From: Lysobacteraceae bacterium
GTDB lineage: Bacteria > Pseudomonadota > Gammaproteobacteria > Xanthomonadales > Xanthomonadaceae
NCBI GenBank assembly: GCA_027483745.1
Contig: JAIXTZ010000070.1
Coordinates: 1-30,333 of the forward strand
Direction of reading: 5' to 3'
DNA length: 30,333 nt
Shown here: positions 1 through 7,237 of the stretch, piece after piece
Layout of the letters: each line of letters opens with the position of its first letter
How positions within the stretch are numbered: the stretch's first letter is position 1
Translations under genes and position numbers: made by a program
The notes under the pieces: generated by a model
What the model was told of the DNA's origin: nothing
What the model saw: the letters and a program-made list of their open reading frames with translations, nothing else
The model's database searches: none

Positions 1-107
1 ACGTGCTGGAACGCTTCATCGAATCCGGCGGCCTCGACCGCCATCCGCAACCGACGCGCGCGCAACTGCTCGCGCCGACCGACACCGAGCGCAAGGACAC
101 CCCATGA
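1..107 (+). CDS. 3' end of an unidentified gene (partial)
   Basis: The frame beginning at base 3 is open from the window edge and ends at the TGA at 105-107. It gives a 34-residue C-terminus running from VLERFIESGG to TERKDTP. The stop overlaps the ATG of the alpha-glucosidase gene in an ATGA arrangement, so the two are probably translationally coupled in one operon. The segment LLAPTDTERKDT loosely resembles the LLAP-x-LVVR-x-ST end of LacI-family repressors, but this is too little sequence to name a family. A sugar-related function is only inferred from the neighbour. Confidence 0.6.
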   Translation, partial: VLERFIESGGLDRHPQPTRAQLLAPTDTERKDTP

Positions 108-2479
108 CCTCGACACCTTCCCGACTGCTCCCCGCGGCCCTGGCGGGCGTGATGGCGCTGCTGCCAGCGTGGGCCGCGGCCCAGTGGCGTCATCTGGAGT
201 CGCTGCCGCAGGTGCAGCGCGACCGCAACACGGTGACGTTCACGGCCGCCGCTGACAGCGGGCGCACCGAGCATGTCGCCATCAGCGTGTTGTCGCCGGA
301 CGTGGTCCGCGTGCGGTTCTCGCCGATGCCGTTCGGCCGCGACCACAGCGACACGGTGGTCGACCGGAACCTCGGCGCGCAGGACTTCCGCTTCGAGAGC
401 ACCGCGTCCGGCAGCGTGATCGCCACCGCTTCGCTGCGCGTCGAAGTGCAGGCGGCGCCCTTCCGCCTCGCCATCAAGGACGCCGACGGCCACGTCATCG
501 ACGCCGATGATGCCGGGCGCGGCATGGCGCACGACGGCTCGGCCGTGCGGGTGTGGAAGCAGCTGCGCGACACCGACAACGTTTACGGCTTCGGCGAGAA
601 GAACGGCGCGTTCAACAAGCGCGGCTGGGCGCTGGGCGGTTACCACTACGTGATGTGGAACAGCGACACCTACGGCTACGACAACTCCACCGATCCGATC
701 TACGCTTCGGTGCCGTTCTACCTCGTGCTTCGCGAGGGCCGCGCGCACGGCGTGTTCCTCGACAACACGCACCGCAGCAGCTTCGACATCGGCCGCGAGC
801 GCCGCAACACCTTGAGCTTCGGGGCCGACGGCGGCGAGCTCGACTACACCGTGATCGCCGGTCCGCACCCGCGCGATGTCGTGCGCCGCTACGCCCAACT
901 CACCGGCCGCGCGCCGCTGCCGCCGCGCTGGGCACTGGGCTACCACCAGAGCCGCTGGAGCTACTACCCCGAAGCCCGCGTTCGCCGGCTGGCCGACACC
1001 TTCCGGCAGGAGCGGGTGCCCGCCGACACCCTGTGGCTCGACATCGACTACCAGGACGAGTTCAAGCCCTTCACTTGGAGCGCCGAGCGCTTTCCCGACC
1101 CGGCCAAACTTGTCGCCGATCTGCGCGAGCAGGGCTTCCGCACCGTCGTGATCCTCGACCCGCATCCGACGAAAGAGCCGGGTTACCGCATCTTCGACGA
1201 GGGCGTGGCTGGCGACCATTTCGTCAAGAATCCGGACGGCACGCTGTTCGAAGGCCCGGTCTGGCCGATCAACGCGCCCAACAAGCCCGGCAACAGCGTG
1301 TTCCCCGACTTCACCCGGCCGGCCACGCGCGAGTGGTGGGGCCGGCAGCATCGGGTGTTCACCGACGTCGGCATCGCGGGCATCTGGAACGACATGAACG
1401 AACCGGCCGTGTGGGTGCCGCCGGCCAACACCATGCCCGACGATGTCCGCTTCGACCACGAGGGCCAGCCCACCAACCATGCCGAAGTGCACAACCTCTA
1501 CGGCATGCAGATGACGCGCTCGACGTTCGATGGCCTCACCGCCCTGAAGCCCGATGAGCGTCCCTTCGTGTTGACCCGCGCCACCTTTGCCGGCGGCCAG
1601 CGCTACGCCTGGGTGTGGACCGGCGACAACCGCGCCGAGTGGGCATCGCTGCAGCAATCCATCCCGATGCTGCTCAACTTCGGGCTCTCGGGCTTCCCCT
1701 TCATCGGCGCGGACGTCGGTGGGTTCTCGGGCTACCCGTCCGGCGAACTGTTCACCCGCTGGCTGCAGGCGGCGCTGTTCTCGCCGTTCTACCGCGGCCA
1801 TACCGAGCAGGCCACGCCGGACCAGGAGCCGTGGTCCTTCGGCCAGCCGTGGACGCGCATCAACAAGGGCACCATCGAGCTGCGCTACCGGCTGCTGCCG
1901 ACCCTGTACACGGCGGTGGAAGAGGCCAGCCGCACCGGCCTGCCGGTGATGCGCCCGCTGATGCTCGAGTACCCGGAGGACCCGCAAACCCACGGCCGCG
2001 GCGACCAGTTCCTCGTCGGTACCGACCTGCTCGTCGCGCCGGTGCTCGTCGAGGCCGCAACCTCGCGCGACGTGTACTTCCCCAAGGGCGAATGGATCGA
2101 CTTCCACACCGGCGCGCGCTTCGAGGGCGGCAAGACGCACAAGGTCGACGCGCCGGTCGAGCGCCTGCCGGTTTTTGTTCGGGCTGGAAGCATGGTGGCC
2201 ATGCAGCCGGTCGTGCAGCACACCGGCGAGATGGCCGCGCAGCCGATCGTGTTCCGTGCCTTCCCCGATTCGCAAGGCCGCGCCACCGGCACGCTCTACG
2301 ACGATGACGGCGAATCGATGGCCTACCGCGACGGTGCTTTCCTGCGCCAGCGGGCCACGCTGCGCACGGTCGGCGGCCGGGCTTGCGTCGCGCTGGAAAC
2401 GGTCGAGGGCCGGGCCGAGGCCTCGCCACGGGAGCGCCGCTTCGAGGGCCCGGACGGAGCGACCTTGCCGGCCTGTTGA
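104..2479 (+). CDS. Secreted GH31 alpha-glucosidase
   Basis: A 791-residue glycoside hydrolase family 31 protein, expected to release glucose from alpha-linked gluco-oligosaccharides with retention of configuration. An N-terminal signal peptide (residues 1-26, ending AWAAA before Q27) places it in the periplasm or outside. The GH31 nucleophile signature WNDMNEP is at residues 428-434 with Asp430 as nucleophile. WTGDNRAEW follows, with Asp508 as the general acid/base. An N-terminal beta-sandwich (about 40-260), the TIM barrel (about 270-610) and a C-terminal beta domain (from about 620) fit a full-length family member. The start overlaps the upstream stop by 4 bases. With the amylase and TonB receptor at the other end of the window it suggests starch or maltodextrin use. 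The exact linkage preference cannot be read from sequence. Confidence 0.93.
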   Translation: MTSTPSRLLPAALAGVMALLPAWAAAQWRHLESLPQVQRDRNTVTFTAAADSGRTEHVAISVLSPDVVRVRFSPMPFGRDHSDTVVDRNLGAQDFRFESTASGSVIATASLRVEVQAAPFRLAIKDADGHVIDADDAGRGMAHDGSAVRVWKQLRDTDNVYGFGEKNGAFNKRGWALGGYHYVMWNSDTYGYDNSTDPIYASVPFYLVLREGRAHGVFLDNTHRSSFDIGRERRNTLSFGADGGELDYTVIAGPHPRDVVRRYAQLTGRAPLPPRWALGYHQSRWSYYPEARVRRLADTFRQERVPADTLWLDIDYQDEFKPFTWSAERFPDPAKLVADLREQGFRTVVILDPHPTKEPGYRIFDEGVAGDHFVKNPDGTLFEGPVWPINAPNKPGNSVFPDFTRPATREWWGRQHRVFTDVGIAGIWNDMNEPAVWVPPANTMPDDVRFDHEGQPTNHAEVHNLYGMQMTRSTFDGLTALKPDERPFVLTRATFAGGQRYAWVWTGDNRAEWASLQQSIPMLLNFGLSGFPFIGADVGGFSGYPSGELFTRWLQAALFSPFYRGHTEQATPDQEPWSFGQPWTRINKGTIELRYRLLPTLYTAVEEASRTGLPVMRPLMLEYPEDPQTHGRGDQFLVGTDLLVAPVLVEAATSRDVYFPKGEWIDFHTGARFEGGKTHKVDAPVERLPVFVRAGSMVAMQPVVQHTGEMAAQPIVFRAFPDSQGRATGTLYDDDGESMAYRDGAFLRQRATLRTVGGRACVALETVEGRAEASPRERRFEGPDGATLPAC

Positions 2480-2557
2480 GTGGCCGGTGTCACGGAATCA
2501 CCGGGCGTGACGTTCCGGGGCGCGCCGGCCGCTTGACCGTCGCGTGGTCGAGGCGTA

Positions 2558-2591
2558 TCCCGGGGGCTACGCATGTGCGTGGCCCCGGGGA
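2558..2591 (+). promoter_or_regulatory. Leader hairpin overlapping the ribosome-binding site of the HD-GYP gene
   Basis: A long imperfect hairpin lies directly before the ATG at 2601. Bases 2563-2572 pair with 2577-2586 (10 pairs including one T-G wobble, loop ATGT). After one G-G mismatch (2562/2587) the stem continues with TCCC (2558-2561) paired to GGGA (2588-2591). The 3' foot contains the first part of the Shine-Dalgarno run GGGGAGGGA (2587-2595). The structure could damp or gate translation, or act in mRNA processing. There is no T-tract, so it is not a typical terminator. Confidence 0.5.
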
Positions 2592-2600
2592 GGGACGTGC

Positions 2601-3767
2601 ATGGAGCTCGTAGCTGCCTCGGGACTGGGGCTCAAAATCGGTGACCGCCTCGAGGTGGCCATCGTCGATCGCAGCGGCCAGGTTCTGCTGCAGAAGGGCA
2701 AGGTGGTCGGCAGCGAAGCGGTGCTCGATCGATTGAACGAGCGCGGCTTCTTCCAGCGACAGACCGTCGAGGAAGAGGAGCTTTCCGACCTCGAACGACT
2801 CGAGGAGCAGCTGCATCGCGAGTCGTCCACCGAAGGGCGGCTTGCTCTCCTGGTCGAGCAGATCGAGAAGCTGCTGCGCAGCCTCGTCCGGCCGCCGTCC
2901 GGCACCACCTGGGCCGACCTCGAATCCGTCGTCCGCTGGCTCGACGACCTCTTCGTCCGCGACCAGGACCAGTTCATTGGCGTGCAACAGCTGCTCGCCC
3001 ACAGCCACACGCTGTCGGAGCGGGCCTTGCACGCGGCGGCGGTGGCCAAGCTGCTGGCGGTGGCCGAGGGGCTGCCGCGCGAGGTGCAGACCAGCCTCGC
3101 GGCAGCGGCGCTGACCGTCGACGTGGCGGTCGTGGAAGACCATGACGACCTGGCCCTGCATCCCGGCGATCTGCTCGACCACCACAAGCAGATGGTCGCC
3201 GACCACCCGGTGCGCGCCGTCGAGCTGCTCGAACACATCGGCGTCCACGACCCGGTCTGGATGCAAGCCGTGGCGATGCACCACGAACGCCTCGACGGCT
3301 CGGGCTATCCGAAAGGCCTCGCGGGCGCGCAGATTCCCGTCGGGGCCCGCATCGTCGCGCTCGCCGATGCCTTCACCGCGATGATGCGTCCCCGCGCCGA
3401 CCGCCCGGCCTACCTCGCCAAGGACGCCCTGCGCGAGCTGTTCGTGGGCGGCGCAGCCAAGTTCGATGCCCGGCTGGTGCAGGTGCTGGTGAAGCAGCTC
3501 GGCGTCTATCCGCCGGGCACGGTGGTGAAGCTGGCGAATGGCGAGATCGGTGTCTGCGTGCGCCGCACCAACGACGCCCGCAAGCCGGTGCTTCGCGCCG
3601 TCATCGACCCGAGCGGCCAGCTCTACGCCACGCCGAAACGCCGCGATATCGACGAGACGGCCTCGAAGATCGTCGAGGTGCTGCCGTCCGACCGCCACCG
3701 CAACATCCGCAGCCTCATCGTGCAGCTGTGGAAGAAGGACCTCGAACTCACCGAAAGCGGCGGCTGA
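2601..3767 (+). CDS. Degenerate HD-GYP-family protein (HD dyad lost)
   Basis: A 388-residue cytoplasmic protein. Residues 1-55 resemble the small beta domain often found in front of HD-GYP modules. Residues 130-305 align with the HD-GYP domain, whose active members hydrolyse cyclic di-GMP. The GYP signature HHERLDGSGYP is intact (227-237), as are DHP (201-203) and ALADAF (254-259). The expected LHDIGK motif reads LTVDVA (171-176), so the metal-binding His-Asp pair is missing. The protein is therefore probably not a normal phosphodiesterase and may bind the nucleotide or a partner instead. The ATG at 2601 is preferred over GTG 2544 because a GGGGAGGGA ribosome-binding site sits 5 bases upstream and the extra residues do not look like a conserved domain. 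The gene ends 2 bp from the convergent esterase gene. Confidence 0.85.
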   Translation: MELVAASGLGLKIGDRLEVAIVDRSGQVLLQKGKVVGSEAVLDRLNERGFFQRQTVEEEELSDLERLEEQLHRESSTEGRLALLVEQIEKLLRSLVRPPSGTTWADLESVVRWLDDLFVRDQDQFIGVQQLLAHSHTLSERALHAAAVAKLLAVAEGLPREVQTSLAAAALTVDVAVVEDHDDLALHPGDLLDHHKQMVADHPVRAVELLEHIGVHDPVWMQAVAMHHERLDGSGYPKGLAGAQIPVGARIVALADAFTAMMRPRADRPAYLAKDALRELFVGGAAKFDARLVQVLVKQLGVYPPGTVVKLANGEIGVCVRRTNDARKPVLRAVIDPSGQLYATPKRRDIDETASKIVEVLPSDRHRNIRSLIVQLWKKDLELTESGG

Positions 3768-3769
3768 GC

Positions 3770-4726
3770 TCAGTCCGCGCGCGGCGGCAGCAGGAAGGTG
3801 AACACGCCATCCAGGCGTGCCGCCCAGGCGTTCTCCGAGTGATCGGCGCCGGGGAAGGCCAGACTGCGATACGCCGGGAACGCCCATCCTTTCGCGACCG
3901 CGATGCGATCCACTTCGGCCTGCAGCGGCGGGTAGAACGCGTCCAGCGTCGCGTCACCGTGGTCGAAGTAGAGGCGGTGCCGTCCCGGCGCGGGCAGGTG
4001 CTCGCGCAGGTAGGCGAAGAAGGCCGGGGGCACCGGATTGTCCGCGTCCGGGAAGATCCCGGGCCAGTGCGTCGACATCGCCCCGAAGCCGCCGAAGACC
4101 GCGGGACGCTCGGACAGGGCATAGGTCGAGATCAGGCCGCCCATGCTGGCGCCGATCAGCACGCGGTCGTCGGCCGCGGGCGAGACGGCGTAGCGCGATG
4201 CCACCTCAGGCAGCACGCGATCGGTCAGCCAGGCAACGAAGGCATCGCTGTAGAGGTCGGTACTGAACAGCGGGGCCTCGCCGCGCTTCGCGCCATGGCG
4301 AAGCGCCTCGCGCACCGTTACAGGGAGCGCTTCGAAGGGTCGTTGGGGGAAATACTCCGCATGCCGCGCGGGGCCGGGGTTCCACACCCCGACGACGATG
4401 AAGGGGCGCGTCCGGCCGGCCGCCTGCAACGCACTGGCGGTCTCGTCGACGCGCCACTCCTGGCGGTTCCAAGTGATGCCGGCATCGAACAGCATCTGCC
4501 CGTCGAACATCACGGCCACGGCGTAGGGTGCGTCCTCCGGGTAGCCCGGCGGCAGCCAGACGTCGATCGGCCGGGCGGCCACCGGGCCCTCGGCCGTTAG
4601 GGCCAAACGCTCGATGCGGCCCGTGGCCACCGAGGGCAGGGGCGGCGCATCGGCGGGCAGCTCCGCGGCATCGAGCGGCAGGGCCATTCCGAGCAGCAGG
4701 GCAAGGGCGGGCAGGGCGCGGGGCAT
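3770..4726 (-). CDS. Secreted alpha/beta-hydrolase, putative esterase (Esterase D/Fes type)
   Basis: A 318-residue alpha/beta hydrolase of the putative-esterase family (PF00756, which includes enterochelin esterase-like and feruloyl-esterase-like enzymes). A signal peptide covers about residues 1-20 (MPRALPALALLLGMALPLDA), so it likely acts in the periplasm or outside. The nucleophile elbow GASMGG gives Ser194. DHGDATLD (255-262) carries the likely catalytic acid, and ADHSENAW (294-301) supplies His296. These fit a complete catalytic triad. It is transcribed away from the halogenase gene across a 139-bp shared upstream region and meets the HD-GYP gene tail to tail. The substrate is not evident: a siderophore, acylated sugar or other ester are all possible. 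Confidence 0.83.
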   Translation of the reverse strand: MPRALPALALLLGMALPLDAAELPADAPPLPSVATGRIERLALTAEGPVAARPIDVWLPPGYPEDAPYAVAVMFDGQMLFDAGITWNRQEWRVDETASALQAAGRTRPFIVVGVWNPGPARHAEYFPQRPFEALPVTVREALRHGAKRGEAPLFSTDLYSDAFVAWLTDRVLPEVASRYAVSPAADDRVLIGASMGGLISTYALSERPAVFGGFGAMSTHWPGIFPDADNPVPPAFFAYLREHLPAPGRHRLYFDHGDATLDAFYPPLQAEVDRIAVAKGWAFPAYRSLAFPGADHSENAWAARLDGVFTFLLPPRAD

Positions 4727-4865
4727 CCGGGTCTCCGGGCAGTGATGGGGTCTTCACGCGCCGGAACCGTATTCACGTGGACAGGCCCGGCGCGCTCGGT
4801 TAAACGTTAGCGCCTCACGGAGCGGCGCGGGGGCGCCGCCGTGCCTGCACAGGATCCGCGCCACC
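4727..4865. promoter_or_regulatory. Divergent promoter region between esterase and halogenase genes
   Basis: This 139-bp gene-free region must hold promoters for both divergent genes. I could not assign convincing -35/-10 boxes. It holds one clear structural element, the hairpin described separately, and short palindromes such as CACGTG and AACGTT that are too small to interpret. Confidence 0.5.
4816..4843 (+). promoter_or_regulatory. Stable hairpin in the halogenase leader
   Basis: CACGG (4816-4820) pairs with CCGTG (4839-4843), and CGGCGC (4823-4828) pairs with GCGCCG (4833-4838), around a GGGG loop with a 2-base AG bulge on the 5' side. It ends 22 bases before the ATG at 4866. The only nearby Shine-Dalgarno candidate is AGGA at 4851-4854, 11 bases from the start, which is far for a strong site. 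A structural role in translation or mRNA stability is possible. A chance GC-rich fold cannot be excluded. Confidence 0.4.
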
Positions 4866-6380
4866 ATGACCGACACCCGCATCGAATCCATCGTCATCGT
4901 CGGCGGTGGCACCTCCGGCTGGATGAGTGCTTCGGCCCTCGCCAAAGTGTTGGGCCCCACGTATTCGATCACCCTCGTCGAGAGCGAGGAGATCGGCACC
5001 GTCGGCGTCGGCGAAGCGACGATCCCGATGATCAAGCTCTTCAACCAGGCCCTCGAGCTCGATGAGGCGGATTTCATCCGCAGCACCAAGGGCTCGTTCA
5101 AGCTCGGCATCGAGTTCGTGAACTGGGGCCAGGTGGGCGACAGCTACATCCACGGCTTCGGCAAGATCGGCCAGGACCTCGGCACGGTGGCTTTCCACCA
5201 CTACTGGCTGAAGGCGCGCCAGCTCGGCAAGGCCGGCCACATGGACGACTACTCGATCTGTACGGCGGCCGGCCGTGCCAACAAGTTCATGCCGGCGCTG
5301 CGCGACCGCCCGAATTCGCCGTTGGCCGACCTCGGCTACGCCTACCACTTCGACGCCGGCCTCTACGCCAAGTACCTGCGCGCCTATTCCGAGAAGCGCG
5401 GGGTGAAGCGCATCGAAGGCAAGGTCAAGGCCGTGCACCAGCGCCCCGAGGACGGCTTCATCCGCGCCATCGAGCTGGAGAGCGGTCAGACGATCACGGG
5501 CGACCTGTTCGTCGATTGCACCGGCTTCCGCGGCCTGCTGATCGAGCAGACGCTGAAGGCCGGCTACGAGGACTGGACGCATTGGTTGCCGGCCAACCGC
5601 GCCGCGGCGCTGCAGTGCGAGAGCGCCGGCCCGCTGACGCCCTACACGCGTTCGACCGCGCAGGAAGCCGGCTGGCAGTGGCGCATCCCGCTGCAGCACC
5701 GCGTGGGCAACGGCTACGTGTTCTCGAACGCGCACATCAGCGAGGACGAGGCCTGCGCCAAGCTGCTCACGCGGCTCGAAGGCAAGCCGCTGATGGACCC
5801 GAAGATCCTGCGATTCACTACCGGCATGCGGAAGAAGTTCTGGGACAAGAACGTCGTCGCCGTCGGCCTGTCGAGCGGCTTCATGGAGCCGCTGGAGTCG
5901 ACCTCCATCCACCTCATCCAGTCGGCCATCGCCCGCCTCACCGCGTTCTTCCCGCACGCCGGGTTCGACGCGACCGACATCGCCGAGTTCAACCGCCATT
6001 CCGCCGACGAGTTCATCTCGATCCGCGACTTCCTGATCGCCCACTACCACGCCACCGAGCGCACCGACACGCCGTTCTGGAACCACGTGCGCACGATGGA
6101 GGTGCCGGAGTCGTTGAAGCGCAAGATGGATCTGTTCCGCGCGAACGGCCGCATCTTCCGCCAGAACGACGAGCTGTTCGCCGAGCCCTCGTGGATCCAG
6201 GTGCTGATCGGCCAGCGCTGGATGCCCAAGGGATACCACGCCCTTGTCGATGCGATCCCCGCCGAGGAGGCGGTGCGCCACGTGGAAACGGTGCGTGGCG
6301 TCATCGCCAACTGCGTGCATGCCATGCCGACGCACCAGGAATTCATCGCGCGCCACTGCGCCGCCCCGATGGCGGCGTGA
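4866..6380 (+). CDS. Flavin-dependent tryptophan-halogenase family protein
   Basis: A 504-residue protein of the flavin-dependent halogenase family, which uses reduced FAD, oxygen and halide to halogenate an aromatic substrate. The FAD motif GGGTSGW is at 13-19. The lysine that carries hypohalous acid in PrnA aligns with Lys79 in SFKLGIEFVNW. The halogenase-specific WxWxIP motif is WQWRIP (270-275). Glu344-Ser345 in EPLESTS match the conserved catalytic Glu-Ser. All catalytic signatures are therefore present. There is no signal peptide, so it is cytoplasmic. Homologues often sit beside TonB-dependent receptor genes in Xanthomonas and Caulobacter relatives, where their substrate is unknown. 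Free tryptophan need not be the substrate here. It is followed by the DUF6445 gene with a one-base stop/start overlap (TGATG). Confidence 0.92.
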   Translation: MTDTRIESIVIVGGGTSGWMSASALAKVLGPTYSITLVESEEIGTVGVGEATIPMIKLFNQALELDEADFIRSTKGSFKLGIEFVNWGQVGDSYIHGFGKIGQDLGTVAFHHYWLKARQLGKAGHMDDYSICTAAGRANKFMPALRDRPNSPLADLGYAYHFDAGLYAKYLRAYSEKRGVKRIEGKVKAVHQRPEDGFIRAIELESGQTITGDLFVDCTGFRGLLIEQTLKAGYEDWTHWLPANRAAALQCESAGPLTPYTRSTAQEAGWQWRIPLQHRVGNGYVFSNAHISEDEACAKLLTRLEGKPLMDPKILRFTTGMRKKFWDKNVVAVGLSSGFMEPLESTSIHLIQSAIARLTAFFPHAGFDATDIAEFNRHSADEFISIRDFLIAHYHATERTDTPFWNHVRTMEVPESLKRKMDLFRANGRIFRQNDELFAEPSWIQVLIGQRWMPKGYHALVDAIPAEEAVRHVETVRGVIANCVHAMPTHQEFIARHCAAPMAA

Positions 6381-7141
6381 TGGCCGCGGGCGTCGACGGC
6401 GGTTCGGTCGTGCCGCCGCCGTGGCCGGCCCTGCGGTTTTCCCCGAAGGCGGAATCCCGCGTGCTGGCCGTGGATGGCGTGCCGATCTGCCACGTCGTCG
6501 ACGGCGCGCTGGAGAACCCGGAGGCCTGGCGTGCTTTCGCCGTCGCGGCGCGCGGTGCCTTCCTCGATGCCCCGCACAACGCCTTTCCGGGCCCCGAATT
6601 GCGCTTGCCGGTGCCGGTGGCCGCGGGGCTCGGACAGTATTTCGACGAGCGCTTCCGCGCGAGCTTCGACGGCCGGCGCACCGAGCGCTTCTACGCGCGG
6701 CTGTCGATGGTGACGCGCGCGCCTGAGGCGCTGATGCCGTGGCAGTGGCAGCCGCATGTCGACCAGCTCGCCACGCTGCCGGAGCAGTCGGTCGTCGCGT
6801 CGGTGCTCTACTTGTTCGACGATCCCGCGCTGGGCGGCACGGCCTTCTACCGGCCCCGGCGGCCCCTCGCCGAACTGCTGTCGATGATCGAGGATTCGTC
6901 GCGCTTGCCCTCGGCCGAGTTCAGCGCGAAGCACGGTGTCGCGCCCGGCTACCTCACCGGCAGCAACGATTGGTTCGAGAAAATCGCCAGCGTGCCGGCG
7001 GCGTACAACCGCCTCATCGTCTACTCCGGCACGGTGTTCCACAGCGGGGATATCGCGCACCCGGAGCGCCTCAGCGACGATCCCGCCGCCGGTCGGCTGA
7101 CGATCAACGGGTTTTTCACCTGCCGTCGCCGCGCGCGCTAG
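6380..7141 (+). CDS. DUF6445-family protein, putative 2-oxoglutarate/Fe(II) oxygenase
   Basis: A 253-residue protein starting at the ATG that shares its A with the halogenase stop. It resembles the DUF6445 family commonly found next to TonB-receptor-associated halogenases. The layout of a 2-oxoglutarate/Fe(II) oxygenase jelly roll is visible. QPHVDQ gives the HxD pair His126/Asp128, VFHSGD gives the distal His221, and GRLTINGFF gives Arg239, which would hold the 2-oxoglutarate carboxylate. LGGTAFYRPR (151-160) is typical of prolyl-hydroxylase-like members. No signal peptide is seen. Coupling to the halogenase suggests both enzymes act on the same product or peptide, but the substrate is unknown. 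The family name and oxygenase fold come from motif reading, not from a structural search. Confidence 0.8.
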   Translation: MAAGVDGGSVVPPPWPALRFSPKAESRVLAVDGVPICHVVDGALENPEAWRAFAVAARGAFLDAPHNAFPGPELRLPVPVAAGLGQYFDERFRASFDGRRTERFYARLSMVTRAPEALMPWQWQPHVDQLATLPEQSVVASVLYLFDDPALGGTAFYRPRRPLAELLSMIEDSSRLPSAEFSAKHGVAPGYLTGSNDWFEKIASVPAAYNRLIVYSGTVFHSGDIAHPERLSDDPAAGRLTINGFFTCRRRAR

Positions 7142-7237
7142 GCGGCGCGCTCGCTGGGGTTTGGCAGAATGTCGGCACGTCCGACGGGGGCTGGTCGCGA
7201 AAGCGCATGGCGCCCCACCGAGGGCCGGAGGAGGGAC

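Noticed and set aside
2484..2516. Several short competing inverted repeats after the alpha-glucosidase (CCGGTG/CACCGG, GTCACG/CGTGAC)
   Set aside because: Arms of only 6 bp, mutually exclusive and without a T-run. Likely chance in GC-rich DNA, so not called a terminator.
7162..7177. Sigma-54-like element TGGCA-x-GGCA before the FHA regulator
   Set aside because: The GG and GC pairs are correctly spaced, but most other consensus positions fail, and it overlaps the alternative upstream start. Not convincing.
7171..7185. GTCGG-CACGT-CCGAC hairpin upstream of the regulator
   Set aside because: Five-pair stem only, with no position-specific support for function.
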